DNA of 64,000 nucleotides from Hydractinia symbiolongicarpus (taxonomy: Eukaryota > Cnidaria > Hydrozoa > Anthoathecata > Hydractiniidae), in NCBI RefSeq assembly GCF_029227915.1, contig NC_079875.1, forward strand, positions 30,633,501 through 30,697,500, given 5' to 3'. Both the position numbers and the translations under genes were made by a program. The notes below the pieces were generated by a model. It was given only the letters and a program-made list of their open reading frames with translations, ran no database searches and was not told the origin of the DNA. Of this stretch, positions 33,001-45,670 are shown piece after piece; the first letter of the stretch is position 1, and each line of letters starts with the position of its first letter.

Positions 33001-36000
33001 ATTGACTTCCTAGCACCCTTCCCACTGAGCAAGAATGACCCATATGTCAGAATTAGGCGATCATCAACAACAGCATCTGTTATTTCATCTCGCCTCATTC
33101 TACGTACCACAATTTCTTCTAGCTCTAAATCAGTCAACTTGGCCTTGTTAGGAAATAATAACATCTCGGCTTGATATTGGCATCTTTTTTCAGATTCTGC
33201 ATCATCCGATCTTGATTTTGTTCTATACTCACACTTTTGTACATGTCGCCACAAATCATCTTTGAACAAAAATGCAAGACAATGTTTGCATGGCACATAA
33301 TCCTTGTATGACACTTTCATCCCTTCCGCTGGCCTGCGATAAACAATCAGCTCCCCTCCTAGTTCTAAAACCTTTAAATTTTGATAGAAATCACCCCTGA
33401 AACGTATTTTATCTATCAATGAACTTCGTTCCTTCTTGTCATTCTTTTTATCTAAAGAAATTAGTTTTACAATATCTGGCTCATTTTTATGTTTCTCCAA
33501 ATGCCTGCCAATTTTGGAGCTTGCTTCTCCACAATACAAACAGTAATGCCTCCTGTCATAAATGCGGTCTCCTTCTTCTGTTTTTAATGCAACTGGCACT
33601 GTTATTACTAAAAATAAATAAATATATATTTAATTTTCGTGGCCTAAAATTTGCGCGGTTAAGAAAGGCTAAATTTGCTTTTTATACAACAGGACAATGT
33701 AGTATTCATTGTAAAATTGACATAAAAAGTACAATATCTATGCTGAGAACAGATCAAGCATTAGCTTAAGATTATTTACTATTCCAGATTTCTTCCACCC
33801 ATATTTTTTTCAAATTCCAAGAATTCTTGTGCAGGCTAAACCAGGGTGCGCAAAATTTAAGACAGAATGCATCATTAACTTTCATAACATTCTCATTAAG
33901 TAAAATGATAAAATTAATCACATCTTATTTTTCAAAATGATGTTTGAAACAGCTTTTACACTTAACTTTCAAGTGATATGGACTAAACCAAAACAAATTC
34001 ACATTTTTTTACAACTAGATCCTTGGTAAAAAAGAAGCCATGATACTTTAAATGAGAAACTCGTGGTGGTGTCAACAACATTTGTCCTATTTTTTTTGTG
34101 TATGTGTTTCAGTAAACTGCTAGTTGCTATGTAAAACAATACCATGTTTCAAAAAAGAATGCTAACATAATGTCAACCTATTTTGCAGGAATAAACTTTT
34201 GCCTTCTGGAAATTTTCGAGGAGCCTAACTTTCACGATTTGAGCCAAAGAATTGCGAAATTGCAAAATCTTTTATGCAAAAGTTTTTTCCTTTAAAGTAA
34301 CTTCACAACTGCTCATAAAAGTGTCTGAACCTAATCATTTTGATCATTGTTTCAAGCTCTATCCAACAAATTTGTCCATGTAAGTAACTTTATCAAGCTA
34401 GAAAAAAAGACCTCACCTTTGTCATCATTATTATTTAACAGTGAATTGGGTAATGCAGGTACTTTCAACAGTTTATTATTCAACAGTGAGGTTGGCAATG
34501 CAGGTTTTTTCGACGGCTGCTTCTTGTCAAATTTTAGCATCTTTCTTTTAGGTGAAGACACAGGAATATCCAAGTCAAAAAGATCATCACTACTGCTCGA
34601 CAACTCTGTATAAAACACAAATGTCCCTTCTGTAAAATAGGCATAAAAAATAGACCTTATCTGCTTCAAGGTGGGTCTTTATTCAAGGAGGTTAAGCATT
34701 AAATTTCACTTAAAAAATATTTTAGAGTTACTATTTTGCAATCTTTAATTGTTGAATTTTAATAAAAATGTGTGCATTCTTTTTTTCTGCAAATTAAAAC
34801 AAAAAATCAATTCTTACCCTTGGCATTATGACCTAACAGATCTCTATGTGATGGTGATACAGGTCTATTATACTCATAGTCACTACTAGTTGAAAATTCT
34901 GTTTCACTTGAGATGGTTTCACTGGATACATCGAAGTCAGAATCCTTGTCATCATCACCACTATCCTCATCTTCCTCCATCTATGAGAAACGAATTTGCT
35001 GCCTTGTATAACTTCAGAAATTATTCTAAAAGAAAAAACATCTACTAACTTCCTGCAACACATTGGAAAAGAGAGCATAGTATCAGTATCATTCATCTTT
35101 TACCTTGTCTATGTGTGTATCATCGTCATCAGTATCAGAAACAGTCGGAAAGTCACCATGAACACCCGAATCATTTAGAATAGTTGTCTAAAACATAAAG
35201 TTGGGAGGTAAAAAGAGAGAAATACTGTGATAAATGCACACCTTTATCACCGAATTTTTTTGATATATTTGCGTACATTTAAGAGTAAAAAGCCACGCAC
35301 CTTTACCTGATTTTGTGTGCCTAATGAACAAACTAAAAATCACCAGACTTTAAAACTTACATTTAATGGAGACTGATTAGGTTCTGCTGAAGTTGTTTTT
35401 ATCTCTTCTTTACCTTTGAGCACATCAGAATTGCTTTCAATAAGCCCCTTTGTTTTTGCCAGCATCTGAACATCCTTGAATAATCAGTTATAATTCAAGT
35501 AACACCTACAGCTCTAGATTTTGACCTATTGTTTATTATATATTTGTGCCAAGTGCCTTCATCTAATTTACAATATACATTTGAGTAAAGAGCCTTCGCC
35601 TAATTTTGTGTGCTTGAATGGTGGTATGATTAAACTTAAAATTGTCAGAATCAATAAAACTTACATTCCCAGATGACTGATCTTTCATGCTTAGTTTTTC
35701 TAAACTTGTTTCTATCTCTTCTTTACCTTTGAGCACATCAGAATTGCTTTCTATACTAATTTCCTTTGTTTTTGCCAGCGTCTGGTCATCCTTAAACATA
35801 AAAGTCATAATTTAATTTAACGCTTAAAGTTCTCAATTTTGATCCATTGTTTTTATATTACATACTTTAAGGAAAAAACTTTCGAGGTACCAAAATCAAT
35901 GCAAAATTTCAGAAATTAACTTTCGTGCTTCAGTCTTTTTAGAAATTTTCGCAGTAATAAACTTTTGTGAATTTGAAAGTTTCATATATATAGAAAATAA

Positions 36001-36410
36001 TGACATTATAGTTTTAGATTGACGATATTACGTATATTGATGTTTAAACAAAAAATGGAGATAAATTGTTTTAGTTTTTGAGGGGAATCAACTTTTGCCT
36101 TTTCTAAAAAAGTTCCATATTTCGCAGAAAAAAAACTTTTGCATGTTTTACAAAAGAAACTTTCGTGAAAGTGATAGCTTTTTTACCGCGAAAAGTGTTT
36201 GTGTTGAGCACCTTCATCTAATGTTGTATGCTTGAATGGCTTTATGATTAAACTTAAAATTATCGAATCAATAAAACTTACATTCACTGAAGACTGATCT
36301 TTCATATTTGGTCCTTCTAAACTTATTTGTATCTCTTCTTTGCATCCGAGCACGTCAAGTTTTCTTTCTATATCAAGCCCCTTTGTTTTTTCCACCTGTG
36401 TCTGGACACC
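30049..36410 (-). CDS. Zinc-finger tyrosine recombinase with SANT-like C-terminus (at least ten exons)
   Basis: Exons in order: 36410-36282, 35790-35665, 35474-35361, 35187-35104, 34980-34818, 34605-34417, 33607-32673, 31894-31419, 31121-31035, 30299-30049. All nine introns are GT-AG and all junctions keep phase. The total is 2554 nt, one more than 851 codons; the extra base is in an A6 run near 32741. The N-terminal part is acidic and low complexity (cassette exons, DTDDDD, SSSSDD, and a PALPxSLLNN pair). Exon 33607-32673 has a C2H2 finger (CLYC...HLEKH) and a C2HC finger (CKHC...HVQKC). Exon 31894-31419 holds the recombinase core: RGKRGRQVP (Lys), TKLRKYVGT (Arg), LGHS and HKNAYR (Tyr nucleophile). 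The last exon is a SANT/Myb-like block (WSDDEKKLLL...WTNLKDW). Related fish and cnidarian proteins, from memory, carry a longer segment with the first catalytic Arg before the Lys motif; here it appears missing next to the frameshift. This may be a Crypton-like or domesticated gene that is decaying. The first exon and start codon were not found. Confidence 0.7.
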
Positions 36411-36680
36411 CTTAAACATATAAGTCAGAATTTAACTCAACGATTACAGTTTGTCTTAAATTTATTCATCTCTTTTTGAATGGTGGTATGATTAAACTTA
36501 AAATTGTCAGAAACTTGTTTGAATCTCTTCTTTACCTTTGAGCACATCATAATTGCTTTCTGTACTAATTCCCTTTGTTTTTGCCAGCGTCTGGTCATCC
36601 TTTAACATAAAAGTCATAATTTAATTTAACGCTCACAGTTCTCAATTTTGAGCCTTCCCCGAATGTTGTATGGCTAAGGT
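35361..36680 (-). repeat. Tandem array of cassette exons in the recombinase gene
   Basis: Four copies of one exon lie in a row: 35474-35361 (38 codons), 35790-35665 (42), 36410-36282 (43) and a broken one starting at 36599. The core reads QTLAKTKGI...SDVLKGKEEI in each. The intact copies are phase 0 on both sides and followed by AAT|gtaagttt, so any number can be included without shifting frame. Repeat homology extends into the introns (TTTAAGTTTAATCATACC and the following CACACAAAAT). The fourth copy joins ACAAGTTT directly to CTGACAATT, deleting its end and donor and giving an immediate stop. Confidence 0.85.
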
Positions 36681-38954
36681 GACTTCAAATTAATTAGTTG
36701 TTTTACGGGCGAAGTTGATAGCAGCTTACGGTCTGTTGGTCGACAAAATAAAAATAAATTTTCCAGAATGTATGGTCGGAACAACAAAATAATAATAAAT
36801 AACAATAAATAAATAATAAAATAATAATAAATAACAACAGAGGAGGATGTTACGACAAGCATATTTTTCTATGTATTTTCGCATAACTTACACAGTTTAT
36901 ATTTTTTAGTTGCAAAGAAATAATAATAATAATTTGTCTCACTAAAAAAATGTAACTAGCTTCAAGGTTAAAAAATAAAAATACCTGCAAGCTCAAAAAC
37001 TTGTTTTTAAAAGTTATGCAGCAAGTATTATTCTTATGCTGTTTTGAAAGTTATTCTTCTCCAATTTAAAAAGGTTATTTTGATTGTTTAACCACATAAC
37101 TATTTTTTTTTATTACGCATCGCACATTTTAGTTTCATTGCAACAAATTACCATGAAAAAAAGAATCAACTTCAAGTGACCTTACCAATGGTGGTCAAAA
37201 GTAACGCTATTGATTTAACTTGTTTAGTATAATTTTAGATTGACATTTAACCAACAAAATATAACATTGATTATATTCTATGTTTTTTTTTTATAATTTT
37301 TGTTTTCTTAAAGGTACTGTCCGATTAAAAATCAACTAAAATTTTGACAAAAAATTCTTATTTGCAACTAATTTCTATAAAATGAATAAATATTAGTTTC
37401 CTTTCCCAACACCAAATGAACAACAAAAAGCATGCGGTCTCTCGCTTCGGTTGTTTATATTAGATGGTGGATGATAGGCACTAAAGTGAGGCTAAAATAA
37501 TATGTCACGTGTGACATATTTACCTGGTGACATATTTACCTGGAGCGCCGAAGTGACCAAAATAAATTAAACTTGGCCGGGCTGATATTTTATTATAAGT
37601 TAAAAAAATTTTGGTAATTTTACCCCCTGAATTGTGAAAGATCGCTTTTTATGAATTATTCCTATGGAATTATAAAACTGAAGGCGAGAGATGTATCTAG
37701 ATCTTAAGGGATTAGACTCACATCACACATTCAGTACGGTCGAGGGGCAGAATGTTGTGGTGTGCTGTTGTGAATAGGCTAAAAGGTTTCTTCTTAGAGG
37801 TTACTAAAATGAGTTTCTCTCAAACAAAAGCTTAGACGCGAACGAATGACTCAGCGGAAACCCTGAGTATAAATTGAACAATGTTACTAATCGCTTTGGA
37901 AGCCATTTTAATTTATCTGTGAGTTGTTTACCAAGCTTGGCCACATCTTACTCCGGTAAAAACTTCATAGTTTAATAATGTTTGTTAGGGTGAGTGAAAC
38001 TACATGCTTGAATATTCGGATGAAAATGGCTTATTATTTATACAATATTTATACTATGTATCAATATTATTCCAAACACTAGGTTTTTAAAAATCTCACC
38101 ATTGATTCGAAGTAATCTTTGTTCGCCAATTATATACTTGTCACATTCTTCTATGCTCTCTGTTTCTTTCAAACTCTGGAGTTGTTGCAACACGATCAGT
38201 AGACTGCCTCAACAAGATATTTTTAATTTTAACTAGTGAGTATAAAGCACCTTGAAATTCTTTAATGTAAAATTACTAACTTTGTGGGTGTGCTAGGTTT
38301 GTTTTTATTTGCTATCCTTTAGAAGTTTTAAGACTGCCAGTCAGATGATCCTAGATTTTCTTAGCAAAAAAACTCATCCAGTTCATTAAAAAAACAAGTT
38401 AATATCCTAACAATCATAAAACTAACTTTGCAGTAAAAAATTTGATACAAAATAAAAACAAATAAACATAACCAGGACACCCATCAAACATATTTCATGT
38501 TTCAAATAAAATTCATAGGGAGCCCTCATTGAAAGAAGCGCGCCATAATATATCGTGGTCGCACTTACCATGCAACATTTAGATATACATATTATTAACA
38601 CTACTCTAAGTCAGACTGGCCAAAATAAAAAGACAAACTCGTTCCCAAGGTCTTATGTTTCAGGGCCGTAGCAGCGTAGGGGTTAGAGGACACGGCTCCC
38701 AAATATTTTTGTCGATAATAGGGACAAAACTTATGCAGAGAATGCATTTTTAAGAAATCAAGGAAGTTAAGTCTCAAGATTTTGTCTGGCGTCTAAGCGA
38801 CACTAACAGGATACATCATACTGTGCCAAAAAAGCGTCTCCTGCTACGGACCTGTGTTTCTCTCTTTGACTTAAAGTCACGGCGATAAGATATCTGTGTC
38901 TTCAAACAAATCTCCATAAATATAATTTTCGTAAGTAATTTCCACAACCACTAT
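36681..38954. other. Noncoding stretch upstream of the recombinase exons
   Basis: It contains an AATAATAAATAACAAT-rich low-complexity run at 36780-36838 and a duplicated GTGACATATTTACCTGG at 37508-37543. The first exon and promoter of the recombinase gene may lie here but were not identified. A plant-like or bacterial promoter motif is not expected and none was sought. Confidence 0.4.
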
Positions 38955-39060
38955 ACAACGTTGCAGCGACGTCAGATTTTAGTCGTGATATTACGTTGCA
39001 ACCGCTACTAAAAAACAACGTTGCAGCAACGTTAGGTTGAAGTTGCAACTGCGACGTTAT
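38955..39060. repeat. Short array of ACGTTGCAGCAACGT palindromes
   Basis: ACAACGTTGCAGCGACGT (38955), ATTACGTTGCAACCG (38991), ACAACGTTGCAGCAACGTT (39015) and GTTGCAACTGCGACGT (39042) are variants of one near-perfect palindrome, AACGTTGC-W-GCAACGTT, within about 105 bases. Confidence 0.7.
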
Positions 39061-39625
39061 ATTTCCGCTGAAAATATCAAGCTTGTAATAAATATAGAAG
39101 GAACACCTTTATATAAGTCATCAAACACCCCATTTCAACCAATTCTAGGTCAATAACAGAGCAGGTTTTTTTATCAATAATATTGATTCTGGCAACTGGG
39201 CGATAGAATACGAATCATTTAATTACATTCAACACAAGTTTCACATTATAACAATCGATCGTTTCGCCAAAGACAAATAAGAAACTTGACAACTTTAACT
39301 TAAAATATAATTGTCCGAATCCGCTTGGTGTTAACGCGTTTACTTACAATTGGTTCAGTGTTATTTTAATTAGTTGTACCCCCTAACAACATCTTGGTGG
39401 ATGATGTTCTGAATCACCTGAAAATTTGCGACAGCTAAGGCATATTATTAAACCTTATGTGTCAATCATCATATTCCTGCCTATTTTTGACTCCTAACAA
39501 AACCCATATTTACGACTTTGTAATCTGTTTCAAAGGCCTCGCCAAGTTTAAATCTATTATTTTGTTTGTGGAATTTAATACACAGTAAAAATTAACTGTT
39601 ATATACTCTGCAAAGAATTTGACAC

Positions 39626-39797
39626 AGGGGCGATTGCTGCACGGGTGTAAAATCGAACGGGCGTATGCATGAAATTGCCGGACGGGCGTATGTGAGAAAC
39701 TTCCGGATAGGGAGATGTGAGAAACTGCCGGATGGGCGTGTGTTGTAAAACGCTGGACAGGCGTTTGTGTTAAATTACCAGGTGGGCGTATATACAA
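39626..39797. repeat. Degenerate 25-26-bp minisatellite, about 7 units
   Basis: Units of the type GCCGGACGGGCGTATGTGAGAAACT follow one another with point changes. The GGGCGTATG/GGGCGTGTG core recurs every 25-26 bases. The minus-strand 95-codon open frame across it is an artefact. Confidence 0.8.
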
Positions 39798-39865
39798 GCA
39801 ACATCAAGAACCACTAAGGGTAAATTTTTCTAAAACATTGGTTTGTTTACATTTTTTTATTCTGA

Positions 39866-40510
39866 ACAGATCACATCAATGTTGGTATTTCGGAAAACCT
39901 AGACGCGATACAAAACACTGCACTTAAGTCGAAAGCAGCAAATTTACCTCAACTTTTACAAGCGGGTTATGCGAAGGAAACATTTAAATACGAAAAAATA
40001 TGGCAAACATGGGTAGATTGGAGCTGTAAATATACAGAAGTCAACCAACCGTTGTCCTGCCGACATAAATATGGGTATGCATTTATTTTAAGGAAGTTCA
40101 ATAAGTACAAAAATTTCAGCACTTTTGGGGTATTTCGCATGGAATGGAGGTTTTTCGTCGCCAACAGACCACTCAGTTGTTACGTTAGCCTGTGCAAAAC
40201 GATTAGTCAGTAAAACGTTCGATAAGAAAGTTGACATAATTAAAGATATAATTGCATATTACGGAGACATTGCAAAATTAATGCACATGAGATTTATACT
40301 GTTATGCGTGTAAGGATTCGCAGAGTACTTTCGCATCAGCGAATTATTAGCCTTCATGGATCAGCTAAGAGAAGTTCATATTCTATACATAGCTCACACT
40401 GGTAATTCCGCATGTCCGTTAACTTGGTTACGAAAGTGTGTGTGTACCACTGATTTTAAATTCAAGCCGGATTCTTCTTTAAGTTGTCGTTCGGCGAAAA
40501 CAAAGACAGG
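39866..40510 (+). pseudogene. Second tyrosine recombinase remnant (integrase type)
   Basis: The first frame (from 39866, after a tctgaacag acceptor-like site) reads LKSKAANLPQLLQAGYAKET and WQTWVDW, as in the core-binding SAM-like domain of phage-integrase-type recombinases. After a frame change near 40100 it continues WNGGFSSPTDHSVVTLACAK, then MRFILLCV-stop-GFAEYFRISELLAF, where the R of FRISELL corresponds to the first catalytic Arg (GFRxSELL). The later box with His and Tyr is not found. It differs from the recombinase at 30-36 kb in order and sequence, so it is a separate family, such as a DIRS-like or standalone integrase. Stops at 40311 and near 40520 show it is dead. Confidence 0.65.
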
Positions 40511-41046
40511 CTACAATTTTTAGGGCATCTTTCTCTATCCTACCAAACTGCAAGAAAAACAACATTTCTCGAACATTTAAAAATTGTTTAAAAAATAACG
40601 GAAAACTTTTGGCTACATTCTTTACTCCAATACTGTTGTTTTTTATGTTTTAATTTATTGTTAGGAAGATGTAAAAAAGCGCTGTTTCCGACGTCCTGCG
40701 ATAAGTCGGGATCGAAGTTTCTTTTCGGATTCTGCACTGTAATGTAATACCAACATTAGCATGCGCATCAGAATAGTATAAATGCACGTGTCGTATACTT
40801 GGCAACTCTCGGTCTTCGGTCGCGTGGAAAGCATCGCAAACTTTAACTGTCAATAATCCACAAGGACATAATATTGTGAGGGCATCGAAAACGCGCATAC
40901 TCTTGGGTAATTACCGTCTTTGCTTTGGGAAAACATTTTAATTTGATATCTTATGATTATTGATAACACCCGTTACCTTACTCCAATTTTTTTTAAAATA
41001 ATATTAACGTTTTTTTGCTGAGGAACTAAGACAATTAATTGTTAAC
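40511..41046. other. Noncoding stretch
   Basis: A minus-strand frame of 82 codons (40898-40650) has no recognised domain. Otherwise nothing stands out. Confidence 0.3.
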
Positions 41047-41730
41047 CATTCGATTAAGCCCGTGGAGAAATCCACTTTAGGTAGAAAGACAATGAAGAAA
41101 TGAGTTGTTTTACTTTTAGATTTTTGGCTGATTTTAGCAGTGCAGATCCAAATAAAATTGTCGAAATTTAGTTTATTCTTTGCCTGTAATGTGTAGGGGT
41201 GAAAACTGATTAAAATAATGTATAGGATCAAATGTTTTCGACAAATGCCAAACACGCAAAAAAAGATTTTTAGAAATTTATATATCTAATATCTTCATCC
41301 TATTGATCTTGAAACGCTGATCAAGAAAATGCATAGGATCATACACTTTTGATAAACGGTTGCAGAGATATTAAGATTTGAATTTTTTGCTGACGTCATC
41401 AACCCGTCCATTCCAAAACGGATCTGGGAATCTAGGTTTACGAAAACTAGCCAAATTGGTCCTAGGTGGTCCTTAGTTACCCACGCGGTCAAAAATCATT
41501 GACGTCACCACCTCGTTTCCAAGTTATTTGGCCTCAAAGTTTTAAGTGCACTGTAAAGGCTTCTTTAATTTAATATAGGATATTGACGTTAAAATTGTGT
41601 TACTTTCGTCGCACCGTAACGTCAGAAAATTTAACATCGGAGACATCACTTTTTCGGCACCATCAAAGAAAAATGAACACATCCACTTTGCCTGTTACGG
41701 ACAGAAACAGTCTCTGTATCATTATAGAGA
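41047..41730 (-). mobile_element. Large Helitron-like element, third copy
   Basis: On the minus strand the start TCTCTATAATGATAC follows an A (41731). The 3' hairpin (GTGGATTTCTCCAC, about 41060-41073) is preserved but CTAG has decayed. The segment 41390-41640 (GACGTCATCAACCCGTCC, CAAATTGGTCC, CACCTCGTTTCCAAGTTA) is close to 8355-8600. The 165-bp modules are reduced to about one. Confidence 0.75.
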
Positions 41731-43570
41731 TTGTGGTAATTAAATGTTAATTGTGGTGATTTTAGCAAACCTTCTAGCTGTCGTGTAGAATGATAGGTAC
41801 CACCCTGGCTCTACCCTGGTAGAGTACCTATAATAAGGTTTTAGAATAAGGCACCTTTGATCCAGTAAATTCGTATGGTAGTCATTTTGGATTATATCTG
41901 CTTTGAGTTTCGTCTCGCTTGACCCATGTCAACATGCCTCTGCTTTGCCTCGCCAAGTCAATAAATACAGGCCCATGAATCAGTCCATTTTTGATCCTCA
42001 ATTTTTTTTTCCTGGAAACTTTTTATGTGCTTTTTATATGGCTTGTATGTTAAGCTAAAAATAATGTCACGTTTCCTATTTTAAGATTTTAGCTACAAAC
42101 GTAGATTTTGAGGAAGTATAGTTAAGTCCAGCTTTGACAAGCTAACTAACTAGCTTCATTTATTGTTAATCTCTTTTTCAGTTAGATATAAGAGCTTCTT
42201 ATTCTGACCAAAAAGATTTATTTTTACGTTTGGGTTTGTGGTTATCTAGCTAGCTGTTTATTTATATATATTTGGCCTAAAAGGGAAAGTAGCCAAATGC
42301 AGTTAATCTACACCAAACTTTTTAATCAATAATTCTTATGCTAAATGAAGTAAAGTAACTATACCTTTTTTGCTGTCAAAAAACTTATTCTACAAATAAA
42401 AACCAATACTAGAGCGCTTCACCTGAATGCGTGGCACAGTTTACGGTTCATATTAGTCCCTTCACTGGTAACAAAGTTATTCGCGTTTCGACTTTGGGTC
42501 CCCCGGCTAGTTTGCACACAAATTATTAGTTATATAATTCAAGACAAAGCAACTTTTACATATGTGCATGTCAAAATGCAAATCAATTTACAGTTTATGT
42601 CCAGCAGTAAAAACCGTACGTATCAATTCCAAATTTTATTTTTTAAGGACTGAATATTCAAAATTGAAGAATCTAAGGTAAGTCAATTGTTGAATAGGCG
42701 AACAAGCTCGGAAAAAAAGAGTGTTACGGTGCTGCATACGTTAAGTCCACTGGATTTACAACAGTGTTGACTTTCCCTGTATGCTTTTGCTACCGTTATT
42801 GATGTTACGTAAAAACAACTATTTTTTGGCCTCAACAAAGAGTGACCATCTCAATGTGTTCTTGCGAGAAAAAATTGACATTGAAACTAAGACGTACAAT
42901 AAGTTTTGTCGCATTATTTTGTTGAACATCATACGCATAGAAACACAAGAATAATTCTCTGCACTGTAAGTAGAATTTTCACATTATTTTCTTGACAAAG
43001 TGCTATGATAATAACGGGATTATTCTCAAGCGTGCTTTTCAAACATTACGTTTTTAGTATAATGACTTTTCGCTTCTGTTATAACTACCCAGTAATGAAT
43101 TGATAATTCCATAGTATCCTTTTATGTATAGAATTCAGTTATACGGTTACTCGGATGTCCCATGGAATTTCAAGAAAATAAAATAAAATCTCGTGACTAT
43201 CGGCCACTATAGATCGGTTTCTCTGAAAAAAACTCGATTTTCTACAAAATCAAACTGTTTTGGGGCGGGCCTGTTCAAAAAAAGTGAAAATAATCATGAA
43301 ATTTTTTATCGATTCTGCTTCTTCTGCCGTAAGTTTGATAATATAATTCACTTTTCTCGGAGGAACACAAATGAGAATATATATAAAGCTGAAAAAGTAT
43401 TAAAACAATGAACACATCCGGCCTTCATCTTACCGTCGACACATCATAGCTATGTATAGGAGATGCACATAGACAAAATTTAGCAATATTTAATATTAAA
43501 CACGATAAGAATGTTTGTAGAATTTTTCATTAGTTTTTAACGAAGTGTCATGACAGCTTTTTATATTAAA
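41731..43570. other. Noncoding stretch with a dispersed repeat
   Basis: A small hairpin CTCTACC/GGTAGAG lies near 41798-41813. The part 42975-43190 (TTTTTCGCTT...TATAACTACCCA...GGTTACT...TCCCATG) is a direct match to 46345-46505. No gene is seen. Confidence 0.45.
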
Positions 43571-43600
43571 CTAGCTGTTTCCCGTGGAAGAATCCACTGT
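43571..43600 (-). mobile_element. Helitron-like 3' terminus
   Basis: On the minus strand the hairpin GTGGATTCTTCCAC (43584-43597) is followed by nine bases, CTAG (43571-43574) and T. Only the terminus is recognisable; the rest of the copy has decayed or is a different subfamily. Confidence 0.6.
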
Positions 43601-43859
43601 ATTCCATTTAATTTATGTAGCAGATATATGTCCATCAAAAAACAAACAATACAGCAATGCGCATCTTACATCTGCATTATTATATAAATGACCAAAAAAA
43701 TTAAAGGTGTGCAACAACTGCAGTGTATATGTGACATTAAAAATCTAAATCTACTAAAATTACTGCTCTGACCATCTGACAAATGCGAAAATTATTCGGA
43801 AAAAAGTTTTTAAAAGCATTTCAACATACATCTCACCCATAAAATTTAAATCACTCAAA

Positions 43860-45430
43860 ACGCCACATATATACAAAAAAGCTGATCAATGTCAAACACA
43901 AATCTCTCTCATTGTATATGTTAAAATCAGTTAGTTTATTGCAAACCCTGCCAAAGGTTGACACAAAATATGAAAAATAAACAATAAATTTTGCCTAAGT
44001 AGAAATTTTTATTTAAGGTGTTAAAAAGGGATTTGCAAGGATAAATTATAATGCAATAAAACATTATTTGATATATTGCATACGGTCCTTCCTCACCAAA
44101 CTTTAGACAAAATACCAACAAAATAACGGTGTTTAAATCTAAAATTAATAAAGTCCTTTTAGCAATTTGCATGCTGTTTTACCATCAATAAAGTAAACAA
44201 AATTTCAAATCTCACATAGTATTCAGTCACAAATTTTCATAAAATATATATATAAGTCATAATGAGTCATGTTAAACAACAGCAATCAATCTGTATATAA
44301 GTTTATTTTATGTCAATTTTTGCACCAATTTTGCAACACAAAATATATACAAATTCTAAATAATACTAAAATCTCTTATTTTGGTCCTTCGCATACCGAC
44401 GGTCTCCCACAAAAGTTTAATCAAAATGAAAAAAATGAGAGGTAACGACAAAATCAAAGTTTGCAAAATTTAATTATTTCGGTACATATATATATCTACT
44501 GCATATGCCCTCTAAAACAATATTTTAATCCAAAATGCCTAAGAAAGACAGTTTGCAACAAAAATCAGTTATTTCGATAATATTGCATACACTCTTTCCT
44601 CACAAAAGCTTCACAAACTGTAAAAAAAAAGAATGGTTGTAGGGAGTGCTTCTGATTCAACAAAAAAAGTTTTTTTGACATATTGCATCTAGCCCTTACC
44701 CATTAAATCTTACACAAAATTTCCAAAACTATATACGATTTAGAACACATCAAATTTAAATCGAGAAGGATCAGTCATTTCGATATATTGCACGGAGTCC
44801 TCCCCAGTAAGAATTTATACAAAATATAGAAAAACAAAGCTTGCTGTAAAATTGAATTCTTCTTCTGTATATATATATGGTCCTTCCTCGCAAAATTAAC
44901 ATAAAATGTCAAAAAGGTTCAGATATAACATCTAACACAACAAAAATCAGTTCTATCAGTATATGTCATGTCATTGTCTTCCACCAAATGTTCCCCTTAA
45001 AGTTTCACAGACACAGCCTGTAAATTAAAAACAACTAAGATCAGGCATTTTGGTCTATTTCATACCATTCTGTTCCAAATAACTTATAAAATGTAAAAAT
45101 TGAGTGGTAAAACAGAAATTTGCAAAATTCCATTTTTTTATATGCATGTATATTATATGCCTTCTACAACAATAAGTTAATTCAAAATGTCAAAAAGAAG
45201 AAAAAAATAGCTTACAAAGAGTATAAAATTTAAATCAACAAAGTAGCTCTTTTGGTGTATTAAATATAAGCCATACGCACAAAAGTTTACACTAAATGTA
45301 AGAAAATGGTTGTGTTTAGTAATTCTAAATTAAGAAAAGTCAGTTCTTTTAGCATGCTGATTAAGGTTTTTGCCCACAAATTCTTACATGAAAATGTCAA
45401 AACCACAATTTGAAACAAATTAAATTTACA
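43860..45430. repeat. Degenerate satellite, about 100-bp period, a dozen or more units
   Basis: A composite word recurs in order: AAATCAGTTATTTCGATATATTGCATAC, then GGTCCTTCCTCACAAAA, then TTTACACAAAATGTCAAAAA. Examples start near 43923, 44073, 44167, 44395, 44585, 44681, 44783, 44870, 44961, 45055, 45150, 45257 and 45355, mostly 90-110 bases apart. Identity is low and open frames within it are not meaningful. The array has no coding potential and is probably an old local tandem expansion. Confidence 0.6.
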
Positions 45431-45670
45431 TTTTAAAAATAAGTAATTTCTGAACTTTATTTCCAGAATATTTGAAGGAAAAGAACTTCGCAAACCAAAA
45501 AAACCCAGGAAAATGTTTAAAATCTTCAGGGTTAATAACGTTTGATGGGTTTTGTGGGAATATATATACTGGGAATCTTTAGTTTAAAGCTAGCATTAGC
45601 TAGCTACAGCAGCTAATAGCTAGTCACTTAAATATAAACTGGAGACTTAGCTAGGTATAAAGAACATGGC

